Assembly (NCBI GenBank): GCA_000434675.1
Contig: HF988637.1
Span: 104,121 to 168,120, forward strand
DNA from: Faecalibacterium sp. CAG:1138
Lineage (GTDB): Bacteria > Bacillota > Clostridia > Christensenellales > CAG-917
DNA length: 64,000 bases
Direction of reading: 5' to 3'
Each line of letters opens with the position of its first letter. Within the stretch, counting starts at the first letter, position 1. This document shows, in pieces, positions 15,030 through 23,571 of this stretch. The notes beneath the pieces were generated by a model, which saw nothing but the letters and a program-made list of their open reading frames with translations, had not been told where the DNA came from and searched no databases. Position numbers and translations under genes: made by a program.

Positions 15030-15500
15030 TTGGATATTTTTCGGGTTTCATTTATAGGTCATAGAGTAGTGTACGAGTACCGGCAAGTCGAAGAAGAACT
15101 TGACGAAGTAATCGAATTACTGCACCGTAAATATGGGTTTATAGACTTTAACGTGGGACGAAACGGCGAGTTTGACGAACTTGCCACACAAGCCGTCAGA
15201 CGATTCCGAAGAGAATGGGAAGAGTGGTGCGAGCTTACGCTTGTCGAACCGTATCCCGTGGCGAACTTGGATATTATAGAGAAGTCTTATGATAGCGTTA
15301 TTATCCCGACCGATAGGAAATGCCATTACAAAGCGGCGATAGGAGAACGCAACAAATGGCTTGCCGAGAATTGCGATATGATGGTCGTCTATATCAAGCG
15401 TGATTATGGCGGTGCGTATAAATGCTATAAGTACGCACAGGAACTTGGTGTGCCGATTATGAATATAGCGGATAATATCAAAAATAATTACGAAAAGTAA
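15030..15500 (+). CDS. SLOG-family (DprA/LOG-like Rossmann) protein
   Basis: A 156-residue protein. It opens with FRVSFIGHRVV, and a second conserved block FNVGRNGEFDELATQAV follows, then MMVVYIKRDYGGAYKCYKYA and a final GVPIMNI. The SFIGHR start, the G-x-x-G-x-D/E-F-D block and alternating strand/helix pattern fit the SLOG superfamily (DUF1273/YpsA-like), Rossmann-fold proteins that bind nucleotides or nucleotide-derived signals. Several are linked to conflict systems. The start is TTG at 15030 with GGGAG 9 bp upstream; no ATG is available. The gene stands alone between two palindrome-flanked promoter cassettes, with its own promoter in cassette 1. Ligand and role are unknown; a sensor or regulator for the neighbouring restriction system is a guess. 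Confidence 0.65.
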   Translation: MDIFRVSFIGHRVVYEYRQVEEELDEVIELLHRKYGFIDFNVGRNGEFDELATQAVRRFRREWEEWCELTLVEPYPVANLDIIEKSYDSVIIPTDRKCHYKAAIGERNKWLAENCDMMVVYIKRDYGGAYKCYKYAQELGVPIMNIADNIKNNYEK

Positions 15501-15554
15501 AAGTAGCGAAAGGTCGGATTTTTCAACCTTTTTCGCTTGGATAATGTTAGTTAA

Positions 15555-15611
15555 AAAGCCGTCTATTCGCATAATAGGCGAACAATCGAAAGAGTTGTGT
15601 TCACCTATCGA
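15555..15611 (+). repeat. Recombination-site-like repeat S3 (left end of promoter cassette 2)
   Basis: AAAGCCGTCTATT, centre CGCAT (15568-15572), AATAGGCGAACAA, then a third arm GTTCACCTATCG. The 18 bp at 15563-15580 are the exact reverse complement of 15709-15726 in S4. Centres of S3 and S4 are 149 bp apart. Confidence 0.82.
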
Positions 15612-15662
15612 AAAGATTTATGGAAAAACAAGAGATTTTCACTTGCGCAAAAAGGCTTTATA

Positions 15663-15691
15663 TTGACCTTTCTTCTTTTTTATGGTATAAT
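15663..15691 (+). promoter_or_regulatory. Promoter inside cassette 2, reading toward hsdM
   Basis: TTGACC (15663-15668) and TATAAT (15686-15691) are 17 bp apart, a strong vegetative promoter. It is enclosed by S3 and S4 and is the only promoter seen for the restriction-modification operon. In the opposite orientation it would read toward the end of the SLOG gene. Confidence 0.82.
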
Positions 15692-15703
15692 ATAACATAG
15701 ATT

Positions 15704-15760
15704 AAAGCCGCCTATTATGCGAATAGGCGAACAAAATAAAGTGTGTTTGTTCGTCTATCC
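15704..15760 (+). repeat. Recombination-site-like repeat S4 (right end of promoter cassette 2)
   Basis: AAAGCCGCCTATT, centre ATGCG (15717-15721), AATAGGCGAACAA, then a third arm TTGTTCGTCTAT. The outer flanks run in the same direction as in S3, but the 5-bp centre is the reverse complement, the hallmark of two recombinase sites in inverted orientation. Confidence 0.82.
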
Positions 15761-15808
15761 AAAGCAAGAAGCGGTAAATAAAAAGCCGAGAGCAGAGGAT
15801 AAAGCACG

Positions 15809-17896
15809 ATGAGCGAAAACAAGATACTTGATACAATGTGGGACGATAACCCGATAGACATCACGCAGGAAGCGAATTTTATATGGAGCATTGCCAACAA
15901 GTTGCGCGGCTCATATATGCCAGATAAATACGGCGACGTCGTAATTCCTATGACGATTCTGCGCCGTTTCGAGTGTGCGCTTGAAGCCACAAAGCAGGCG
16001 GTGTTAAAAGCCTATCAGTCAAACCCGAATTACCCGTCGAAAGCACTTTGCAAAATCGCGGGGTTTTCGTTCTATAACACGAGCGAGTACGACTTAAAAG
16101 AACTCTGCAACGATTCCAAGCATATTGCGGCGAACTTCAAAAATTATATCAGCGGTTTTTCGGCTAACGTAAAGGACATTTTTGCCGAACTTGAAATGGA
16201 CAAGCATATCGACAAAATGGAAAAGGACGGCTGTCTGTATTCCGTTGTCGAGGCGTTTTCCGTGCTTGACCTATCCATAAAAACTTACGACAGTATCAAG
16301 ATGGGATATATTTTTGAAAACCTGATCGGCAGATTTTATCAGAACGTGGACGCCGGACAATTTTATACGGGCAGAGATATTATCAAATTGCTCGTAGAAA
16401 TTTTGATGGCAGAAGGTTGCGACGATATTTTCGACAGCCACAAGGTTATTACCGTTCTCGACCAAGCCTGCGGAACGGGCGGTATGCTTTCCACGGCGTA
16501 TACCTACATAAAACACTATAATCCTACGGCGGAAGTCAAACTGTTCGGGCAGGAATTTATGGGGCAGTCTTACGCGGTAGGGCTTGCTGAAATGCTCATT
16601 AAAAATCAGGACTCGGATAATTTCCGTCACGTCGATACGTTCAAAACCGATTGCTTTGCCGATACGAAAATGCGTTTCGTCATCGAAAACCCGCCGTTCG
16701 GCACACCGTGGTCGGGTAAAGACGCAAAGGACGGACAGGAGCAAGCCGTGCGCGACGAATACGCCAAAGGCGAAACGGGCAGATGGGGACACGGACTTCC
16801 GAGCGGTGGCGACTCACAAATGATTTTCTTGCAGTCCGCCGTGGACAAAATGGACGACTTTTGCGGCAGAGCGGCGATTATCGAAAACGGCTCGCCGCTG
16901 TTTAACGGCGATACCGCTTCGGGTGAAAGTCAGATTCGCCGTTGGCTTTTGGAAAGCGACCTTATTGAAGCGATTATCGCTTTGCCGACCGATTTGTTCT
17001 ACAACACGGGCATTCAGACCTACGTTTGGATTCTCTCGAAAAATAAGCGCAAAGAACGCAAAGGCAAAATACAACTCATCAACGCCGCCGAGATTTACCA
17101 TAAACTGCGTAAAGCCGTCGGCAACAAGAAAAACGAAATTACGAGAGAGGACAGAAAGAGAATTACGCACCTTTACGCCGATTTCGTGCCGAGCGACCTT
17201 TGCAAGATTTACGATAACACGGAGTTTCTTTACAAGGAATATGCCGTTATGCAACCGCTTCAACGCAGTTACGCTATCACGGAAGAGCGTATCGAGAAAA
17301 TGCTGATGAAAGGCGCGCTTTCGGGCGTTTACGACGAAGCAAAGATTGCCGACTACGAAAGTCAGGGTGTTGCGCTTGCCGATAAGGATAAGAAAAAATA
17401 CGAAGAAATGCTTGAAAGAAAGCCGTTATATGAGGACATTCTGCAAACGCTGAAAGAGCATATCTCGGACAAGGTGTATAAAGAACCGGAAAGTTTCATC
17501 AAGTGCCTTTCGGGAATTTTGTCGTGCGATAAAAAACTGACAGAGCGTATCGCGGACGGGCTTTCCGAGATGGACAAAACGGCGGAAATTCAGCGTGATA
17601 AAAAGGGCAATATTATTTACGACAAAGAAACGCGCGACACCGAAATTGTGAAATATACCGAGGATATAGAAACCTATATGGCGCGTGAAGTGCTGCCTTA
17701 CGTTCCGGACGCGAAATGGTTTTGGGAAGAAAATCTCGGCGCGAAAAAGCCCGTGATAAAAATCGGCGCAGAAATACCTTTTACAAGATATTTCTACAAG
17801 TACACTGAGCCTGAAAAGAGCGAAGTGTTGGAAGAAAAATTCCTAACGCTTGAAGAATCTGTTTCGGCTCGTATTGCCACATTATTCAAAAAGTGA
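15809..17896 (+). CDS. hsdM: Type I restriction-modification system, DNA methyltransferase subunit
   Basis: A 695-residue HsdM. The N-terminal helical domain (ANFIWSIANKLRGSYMPDKY, VIPMTILRRFE) is followed by the adenine N6-methyltransferase domain. The SAM-binding motif is DQACGTGGM (D218) and the catalytic motif NPPF is at N294-F297. GQFYTGRDIIKLLVEIL is the conserved HsdM_N/N6_Mtase junction. The C-terminal part is longer than in the shortest HsdM proteins. ATG 15809 lies about 115 bp after the cassette 2 promoter. The stop overlaps a potential GTG start of hsdS, so the two are coupled. With HsdS it forms the methyltransferase that protects host DNA; with HsdR the restriction complex. Expression would follow the orientation of cassette 2. 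Confidence 0.95.
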   Translation: MSENKILDTMWDDNPIDITQEANFIWSIANKLRGSYMPDKYGDVVIPMTILRRFECALEATKQAVLKAYQSNPNYPSKALCKIAGFSFYNTSEYDLKELCNDSKHIAANFKNYISGFSANVKDIFAELEMDKHIDKMEKDGCLYSVVEAFSVLDLSIKTYDSIKMGYIFENLIGRFYQNVDAGQFYTGRDIIKLLVEILMAEGCDDIFDSHKVITVLDQACGTGGMLSTAYTYIKHYNPTAEVKLFGQEFMGQSYAVGLAEMLIKNQDSDNFRHVDTFKTDCFADTKMRFVIENPPFGTPWSGKDAKDGQEQAVRDEYAKGETGRWGHGLPSGGDSQMIFLQSAVDKMDDFCGRAAIIENGSPLFNGDTASGESQIRRWLLESDLIEAIIALPTDLFYNTGIQTYVWILSKNKRKERKGKIQLINAAEIYHKLRKAVGNKKNEITREDRKRITHLYADFVPSDLCKIYDNTEFLYKEYAVMQPLQRSYAITEERIEKMLMKGALSGVYDEAKIADYESQGVALADKDKKKYEEMLERKPLYEDILQTLKEHISDKVYKEPESFIKCLSGILSCDKKLTERIADGLSEMDKTAEIQRDKKGNIIYDKETRDTEIVKYTEDIETYMAREVLPYVPDAKWFWEENLGAKKPVIKIGAEIPFTRYFYKYTEPEKSEVLEEKFLTLEESVSARIATLFKK

Positions 17897-17904
17897 GGTG
17901 CAAT

Positions 17905-19152
17905 ATGAGAGAGATGAAAGACAGCGGAATATCTTGGGTAGGAGAGATACCCAAAGAGTGGAGTGTTTGGCGCAATAAATATATTTTTAAAATAACAAAG
18001 GATATTGTTTTGCCAAGCAAAAGTTACCAACTTTTATCGTTGACTACAACCGGAATAAAAGAAAAAGATGAAAACGATAATGGTGGAAAAGTGCCTGAAA
18101 ATTATGATGGATATCAAATTGTTAAAGAAAATGATTTGGTAATGTGTCTATTTGATCTTGATTGTTCGGCAGTCTTTTCGGGTTTAAGCCCGTATAACGG
18201 TATGATTTCCCCGGCATACAAGGTCTTAAAAGTAAAGAAACGTATAGCAAACGAGCAGTATTATAGGTATTGGTTTAATTATGTTGGTTCAAAACGTTTT
18301 TATAAGCAATACTCTAAAAGTTTGAGATTCACGTTAAATGCTGATGAGTTTAATCGCTTATTTTCGCTTTTACCACCGCTTGACGAGCAACAGAGAATTG
18401 CGGAGTTTTTGGATAGGGAGTGCGGGAAGATTGACGGATTGAAAGCGGATATTCAGGCGCAGATTGATACGCTTGAACAATATAAGCGTTCCGTAATTAC
18501 CGAAGCCGTTACTCACGGTCTGAATCCGTCCGCCCCGATGAAAGACAGCGGTATTCCGTGGGTGGGACAATTTCCAACTCATTGGACAAAGAAAAAGGGG
18601 AAGTATATTCTTCGTTATATGTCTAAACCCGTAAAGCAAGATGACGGTGTTATAACCTGTTTCAGGGATGGAGAGGTTACGCTTCGCAGTAATCGCCGAG
18701 AAGATGGTTTTACGATGGCAGACAAAGAAATTGGTTATCAAGGCGTTGATGTGGGAGATTTGGTTGTTCACGGAATGGACGGTTTTGCCGGTGCTATCGG
18801 AATTTCGGATTCAAGAGGCAAAGCGTCACCTGTGCTAAACGTCTTAAATACAAAGCAAAATAAAAAATACATAATGTATTATTTGAGAAGTATGGCGTAT
18901 GGGGATGTTTTTACGGCTTTATCGACAGGAATCAGAGTACGTTCTTGCGATTTGAGGTGGAACAAACTTGCCGAATTGCTATATCCGTTGCCGCCGATAG
19001 ATGAGCAAAATAATATTGTAAATTATATTGATGAGCAAATTGCTCGAACAAACGAGATTATCGCGGATAAAAAATCGCAAATCGAAACGCTTGACGGCTA
19101 CAAAAAATCGCTCATTTACGAATATGTTACGGGCAAAAAGGAGGTGGGATAA
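17905..19152 (+). CDS. hsdS: Type I restriction-modification system, specificity subunit
   Basis: A 415-residue HsdS with two target-recognition domains, each introduced by the same motif: MKDSGISWVGEIPKEWS at residue 4 and MKDSGIPWVGQFPTHWT near residue 213. Each domain ends in LPPLDEQQRIAEFLDREC or LPPIDEQNNIVNYID, followed by a conserved helix (QIDTLEQYKRSVI, QIETLDGYKKSLI) that spaces the two half-sites. The predicted target is therefore bipartite; its sequence cannot be read from here. ATG 17905 is preceded by AGGTG; GTG 17893 is an alternative. Only one hsdS is present and there are no inverted partial copies, so any phase variation acts on expression rather than specificity. Confidence 0.95.
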   Translation: MREMKDSGISWVGEIPKEWSVWRNKYIFKITKDIVLPSKSYQLLSLTTTGIKEKDENDNGGKVPENYDGYQIVKENDLVMCLFDLDCSAVFSGLSPYNGMISPAYKVLKVKKRIANEQYYRYWFNYVGSKRFYKQYSKSLRFTLNADEFNRLFSLLPPLDEQQRIAEFLDRECGKIDGLKADIQAQIDTLEQYKRSVITEAVTHGLNPSAPMKDSGIPWVGQFPTHWTKKKGKYILRYMSKPVKQDDGVITCFRDGEVTLRSNRREDGFTMADKEIGYQGVDVGDLVVHGMDGFAGAIGISDSRGKASPVLNVLNTKQNKKYIMYYLRSMAYGDVFTALSTGIRVRSCDLRWNKLAELLYPLPPIDEQNNIVNYIDEQIARTNEIIADKKSQIETLDGYKKSLIYEYVTGKKEVG

Positions 19153-19153
19153 A

Positions 19154-19504
19154 ATGGATATAAATTTAATGAGCGGTAATTTTTGTTCGGCTGAGCAGTA
19201 TCATAGAGCCTTAGAAGAAGCCGAAAAAGAACAAAAACAGCAAAAAATCGAAGAAGAAAGAAAAATAGAAATATTAAATTCGCCGATTGTAGAACAATTG
19301 CGATCATTGGTTGAGCAAAGTAATAAACAAGTCAATGTTTTGCAAGAAGAAAACGAAATACGAAAACAGCAGGTGGCTAAACTTGAAGAAAGCGAAGAAA
19401 GAGCCAGAAAGGAAGCAAGATCAGCGAAAAATCTCAGCATCATTTCATTTTGCGTGAGTACGGCAATAGCAATTGCTTCGGTGATTGTGTCGATAGTAAA
19501 ATAA
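19154..19504 (+). CDS. Small coiled-coil protein with C-terminal membrane anchor
   Basis: A 116-residue protein. Residues 12-85 are almost entirely charged helix (EEAEKEQKQQKIEEERKIEI, EESEERARKEARSAK), predicted coiled coil. Residues 90-115 (LSIISFCVSTAIAIASVIVSIV) form one transmembrane helix at the very end. ATG 19154 follows a strong GGAGGTGGG and sits one base after the hsdS stop; the longer in-frame start at 19028 would lie within hsdS. Not a known Hsd subunit. Its place between hsdS and hsdR suggests it belongs to the operon. Function unknown; membrane tethering of the complex or an associated effector is speculation. Confidence 0.75.
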   Translation: MDINLMSGNFCSAEQYHRALEEAEKEQKQQKIEEERKIEILNSPIVEQLRSLVEQSNKQVNVLQEENEIRKQQVAKLEESEERARKEARSAKNLSIISFCVSTAIAIASVIVSIVK

Positions 19505-19525
19505 AATGAAAGGAGGGATAGAATA

Positions 19526-20458
19526 ATGTGGTGGGAATGGATGATATTTGCCATTGTGCTTGTGATTGTTCCATTTGGAGTAAAGGGTTTGAAAAAGCTT
19601 GCTTTTTCGGAAATTACACCGACAAAAGAACAAGAGCGTTATGCACGGAATAAAGCTGTTTTATATACGGCATTCTTTTGGCTCTGCGATTTGTTTGGCA
19701 TGTCTTTTATCATAGACAATATCGCATGTCGCTTTGCGTTTGGCATTATGGTTATGATTTGTATCTTCGCAAATTTAGCAGTGCAACCTGTTGTTGGTGC
19801 AAAAGGTTTTTTGTCAAAATTGGGGTTGATTGGTGACTTTTTGTGCGGTGTTGGATTTTCTATATATCTGATTTACATAATCCCAAACAAAGATTTGAGA
19901 ACGGTTGTTTTGGCAATTGTCGCAGCGGTATATGGCGGAATGATGACTTTGGTCGGCGTTGCGTGGACAATAAAGAAAGGTGACAAAGATAGAAAAGAAG
20001 ATTTACAGCGACTCGAAAATGAACGAAAAGAAGAGGAACGTATAAAATATAGTCCTGTATTCAGCGTTGTGGAAAAAAACGCTGATCCTCAAAAACGAAT
20101 ATTAATTAATTTAAGCACGGTTGAAAACATAAATAAGATTACTACTAACAAAAAAAACAAGAACAACATCGAACTTTATCCAGTACTCATAGAAAATTCA
20201 AGCAAAATAGAGTTTTATGTGTACGGTTTTTTGTTCGATGGCGTTTTCTATGCGACACAAGAAAAATATCTCATAAAGAAAGATTATGGTTTTTGTGTTT
20301 ATTTCGATGATGATTTGAGTTTTACATGCGAACATAAGATGGCTATTTGTGTAGAGGATTTGATAGAAAACAAATACGAGGCTGAATTAAATGGAATCGT
20401 TGAAAATAAAACTCTATACATACGAGGAAATAAAAAATTGCAATTGATGGGAGCATAA
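19526..20458 (+). CDS. Membrane protein of unknown function within the hsd operon
   Basis: A 310-residue protein. The N-terminal half carries about five hydrophobic helices (around residues 4-20, 45-62, 68-86, 97-117, 123-148). A basic linker (IKKGDKDRKEDLQRLENERK) and a cytoplasmic C-terminal domain of about 140 residues, rich in beta-like segments, follow. AGGAGGGAT precedes ATG 19526. The stop is 1 bp before hsdR, so it is firmly in the operon with hsdM, hsdS and the small coiled-coil gene. I do not recognise the family. A four-to-five-helix sensor with a soluble domain would suit an effector that damages the membrane, but there is no direct evidence. Confidence 0.75.
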   Translation: MWWEWMIFAIVLVIVPFGVKGLKKLAFSEITPTKEQERYARNKAVLYTAFFWLCDLFGMSFIIDNIACRFAFGIMVMICIFANLAVQPVVGAKGFLSKLGLIGDFLCGVGFSIYLIYIIPNKDLRTVVLAIVAAVYGGMMTLVGVAWTIKKGDKDRKEDLQRLENERKEEERIKYSPVFSVVEKNADPQKRILINLSTVENINKITTNKKNKNNIELYPVLIENSSKIEFYVYGFLFDGVFYATQEKYLIKKDYGFCVYFDDDLSFTCEHKMAICVEDLIENKYEAELNGIVENKTLYIRGNKKLQLMGA

Positions 20459-20459
20459 A

Positions 20460-23441
20460 ATGAATAATATACTCACAGAAAAAGAATATCAGCGGTTTAT
20501 CATAGATAAGCTCGTTGCTGAAAACGGCTACGTAGAGCGGAAAAACGTGAAGTTCGACCGTAAGTTTGCTATCGACCGTGAAATGCTGTTCAAGTTTCTT
20601 GACGATACACAGCCCGAAGCGATGGCGCAGATTCGCAAGGTGTATAAAGACGTTACCGAAGATACGGTGGTGAACTTTATCAATACCGAAATCACGAAAG
20701 CGAAAAGCAGTCTGTTATCCGTATTAAAACACGGCGTGGAAATCGCGGGGTATAAGTTAGACCTTATGTATACCAAGCCCGCAACGACTTTCAATAAAGA
20801 CTTGCTTATAAAATACAATAAAAATATCTTTTCCGTAATGGAAGAAGTGTGGGCGAGTGATACCGAGAGAATCGACCTTGTGGTTTTCCTGAACGGCTTT
20901 GCGATTATGTCGTTTGAACTCAAATGCAATTTTGCGGGGCAGAGCTATCAGGACGCGATTTTGCAATACCGCACGCAAAGAAACCCGAAAACGCGGTTGT
21001 TCTATTTCAAGGCGGGGTGTATCGTCAACTTTGCAATGGACTTGGAAGAAGTGTATATGACGACGCGCCTTGCGAACGACGGCACGTTCTTTCTGCCGTT
21101 CAATATGGGTAGCGGCAACGGTATTGACGCGGGCAAGGGCAATCCCGTTTATCCCGACAAATATTCCGTCTATTATATGTGGGAAGATATACTCAAAAAA
21201 GATACGGTGTTAGACCTTATCTCGGAGTTTATCTTTATCGAGCGCAAGGAAGAAACGGACGAAGTAACGGGCAAAACCACGGTAAAAGAAAAGGTGGTTT
21301 TTCCGCGCTATCATCAACTTGACGTGATCCGCAAAACGATAGCGGACGTGGAAGTCAACCGCACTTCGCAAAACTATCTGATACAGCACAGCGCGGGTTC
21401 GGGCAAAACGAATTCCATTGCGTGGCTTGCACACAGGCTTTCTTCGCTTCACGACGAAGAAAACAAAATCGTTTTTGATAATATCATCATCTGCACCGAC
21501 CGCGTGGTGGTGGACAGGCAGTTGCAGGACGCGGTGCGCGGTATCGAACACAAGACGGGGCTTATTAAGGTGATGGACGATAAATGTTCGTCGGCAGACC
21601 TTGCTCTCGCGCTTCAAAGCAATATCAAGATTATCGGCACGACGATACAGAAATTTCCGTATATCGTGGACACGGTGAGAAATCTGAAAAACAAGACTTT
21701 TGCCGTGATTATCGACGAAGCGCATTCTTCCACCGCCGGAAAAGATATGGCGGCAATCACGATGACGCTCGGCGCGGGCGAAGTGGATTTTGAAGAAGGC
21801 GTTATCGATACGCAGGATATGATTGCGGACGAAATCCGTCGCAACGGCAAGCAAAAGAACGTTTCTATGTTTGCCTTTACCGCAACACCGAAAGCGACTA
21901 CTCTCGACTTGTTCGGCAGATTGAACGCAAAAGGGCAGAAAGAAGCCTTCCACTTGTATTCGATGAAACAGGCGATAGAAGAAGGTTTTATTTTAGACGT
22001 GCTTGCCAACTTCACCGAATACAATACGTATTATCGGCTGAACAAAGAGATCTCGGAAGATCCGAAGTATAAGACGGCGGAAGCCAAAAAGCAAATCGCG
22101 CGGTTTGTGGAACTGCACGAAACGAATATCGCGCAAAGGGTGGAAGTGATTGTCGAACATTTCCGCACGACGGTTTTATCTGAACTCGGCGGAATGGCAA
22201 AGGCAATGGTGGTAACGGCTTCCCGCGCAAGTGCGGTGAAGTACCGACAGGCGTTTGAAGATTACGTTACCAAGAAAGGCTACGCGGGTATTCACGCGCT
22301 TGTGGCATTTTCGGGAAAAGTAAAACTGCCCGACGACGAAGCGGAATACACGGAAACGCTTCTGAACGGATTTTCGGAAGATAAACTGCCTAAAAAGTTT
22401 GATTCGGACGATTACAATGTTTTGCTTGTGGCGAACAAGTATCAGACGGGCTTCGACCAACCGAAACTTTGCGCAATGTACGTTTTGAAGAAGTTGCGCG
22501 GGGTGAACGCGGTGCAGACGTTGTCGCGCCTGAACCGTATCTGCCCGCCGTTTGAGAAAAAGACGTTTGTTCTCGATTTCGTGAATACATACGACGATAT
22601 TGTCAAGGCGTTTGCGCCGTATTATACCACGACGTTGCTTGCAAATTCGGTTACGCCGACGGCGGTATACGACTTGGAAGCGAAACTCGACGGATATATG
22701 ATTTTAGATCCTTACGACTTGAATATGGCGGCAGAGATTATCTACAAAAAGATTATCGAATCAAAGGACAAAAATCAGTTGCGTTTCTATCTGCAACGCG
22801 CCGAGAAAAAGCTGAAAGAATACGAATTGATGAAACAAATCGAGATAATGGCGGTCGTGCGGCATTTTATCCGGTTCTACGAGTTCCTGATACAGGTATC
22901 GTGTTTTGAGGACGTGGAGCTGCATAAAAAGTATTTGTTTTTGACTTATTTCGTGTCGTTCGTAAATATTTCTCAGCCGGGCGGCGGTTTCGATTTATCA
23001 GGCAAGATAAAAGCGGACAACTTTATCCAAAAGAAAGGCGAAGAACATAAAACAACCAAAGTTACGCCCGATCCGATCGTAAAACTGCCGACGGCGGACG
23101 ACTTTAATCTGAACGAGGACAAAGTAAAACGCCTTTCGGAGATTATCGACGAAATCAACAGCAAAACGGGCAAAACCTACGATAACGACGTCGTAATCAA
23201 GGCAATGCTTCAAATCAAAGACTTGATGATGAAGTCCGAAAAACTGCGCGAGAGTGCGAAAGCAAACACGGAAAGCGACTTTGCGTTTTCGTATTTCGAC
23301 GGTATCGACGACGCGCTGATCGAGGGACTTTCGCAAAATCAGGACTTTTTCTCGTTGCTTCTTTCTAACGACGAAATGAAGAAAGAGGTTCTTGGTATCT
23401 TCGTCAGCGAGATTTACAAGAGCTTGAGAGAAGATAAATAA
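20460..23441 (+). CDS. hsdR: Type I restriction-modification system, restriction/translocase subunit
   Basis: A 993-residue HsdR. The N-terminal PD-(D/E)xK nuclease has D139 and the E153-L-K155 pair (DLVVFLNGFAIMSFELK). The SF2 translocase follows, with Walker A SAGSGKT (K316), DEAH at 419-422, TAT motif III (FAFTATPK), NKYQTGFDQP and QTLSRLNR in the second RecA-like lobe. The C-terminal helical domain contacts HsdM. Length and motif order are normal, so the enzyme looks functional. It is the last gene of the hsdM-hsdS-two membrane genes-hsdR operon. Restriction without methylation would be lethal, so co-transcription with hsdM from the cassette 2 promoter is the safe arrangement. Confidence 0.95.
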   Translation: MNNILTEKEYQRFIIDKLVAENGYVERKNVKFDRKFAIDREMLFKFLDDTQPEAMAQIRKVYKDVTEDTVVNFINTEITKAKSSLLSVLKHGVEIAGYKLDLMYTKPATTFNKDLLIKYNKNIFSVMEEVWASDTERIDLVVFLNGFAIMSFELKCNFAGQSYQDAILQYRTQRNPKTRLFYFKAGCIVNFAMDLEEVYMTTRLANDGTFFLPFNMGSGNGIDAGKGNPVYPDKYSVYYMWEDILKKDTVLDLISEFIFIERKEETDEVTGKTTVKEKVVFPRYHQLDVIRKTIADVEVNRTSQNYLIQHSAGSGKTNSIAWLAHRLSSLHDEENKIVFDNIIICTDRVVVDRQLQDAVRGIEHKTGLIKVMDDKCSSADLALALQSNIKIIGTTIQKFPYIVDTVRNLKNKTFAVIIDEAHSSTAGKDMAAITMTLGAGEVDFEEGVIDTQDMIADEIRRNGKQKNVSMFAFTATPKATTLDLFGRLNAKGQKEAFHLYSMKQAIEEGFILDVLANFTEYNTYYRLNKEISEDPKYKTAEAKKQIARFVELHETNIAQRVEVIVEHFRTTVLSELGGMAKAMVVTASRASAVKYRQAFEDYVTKKGYAGIHALVAFSGKVKLPDDEAEYTETLLNGFSEDKLPKKFDSDDYNVLLVANKYQTGFDQPKLCAMYVLKKLRGVNAVQTLSRLNRICPPFEKKTFVLDFVNTYDDIVKAFAPYYTTTLLANSVTPTAVYDLEAKLDGYMILDPYDLNMAAEIIYKKIIESKDKNQLRFYLQRAEKKLKEYELMKQIEIMAVVRHFIRFYEFLIQVSCFEDVELHKKYLFLTYFVSFVNISQPGGGFDLSGKIKADNFIQKKGEEHKTTKVTPDPIVKLPTADDFNLNEDKVKRLSEIIDEINSKTGKTYDNDVVIKAMLQIKDLMMKSEKLRESAKANTESDFAFSYFDGIDDALIEGLSQNQDFFSLLLSNDEMKKEVLGIFVSEIYKSLREDK

Positions 23442-23510
23442 TTTCGGATATCGCAGCATTTTTTCGGCTGCCGAGTGCAAAAATATAATTAAAATGATTT
23501 GGAGGAAAAT

Positions 23511-23567
23511 ATGTCAAACCGAATAGCAATTGTGTGGGATTTTGACAGGACCTTTATATGTTTCTGA
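23511..23567 (+). pseudogene. Frameshifted 5' end of the HEPN-like gene (DxDxT start)
   Basis: A strong GGAGGA precedes ATG 23511, which reads MSNRIAIVWDFDRTFICF and stops at 23567. Removing one T from CCTTTA near 23553 would continue as DFDRTLYVSERMKEIPEF into the large frame at 23572-24381. DFDRTL resembles HAD-superfamily motif I (DxDxT). So the real gene probably starts here and is broken by one base. Confidence 0.55.
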
Positions 23568-23571
23568 ACGG

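Noticed and set aside
14813..15760. S1-S4 repeats as a CRISPR array or MITE
   Set aside because: Only four copies in two pairs with promoters between and unequal spacing; the reverse-complement centres fit recombinase sites better. A MITE origin is not fully excluded.
17905..19152. hsdS specificity switching by inversion
   Set aside because: Only one hsdS is present and no partial or inverted hsdS copies occur in the window.
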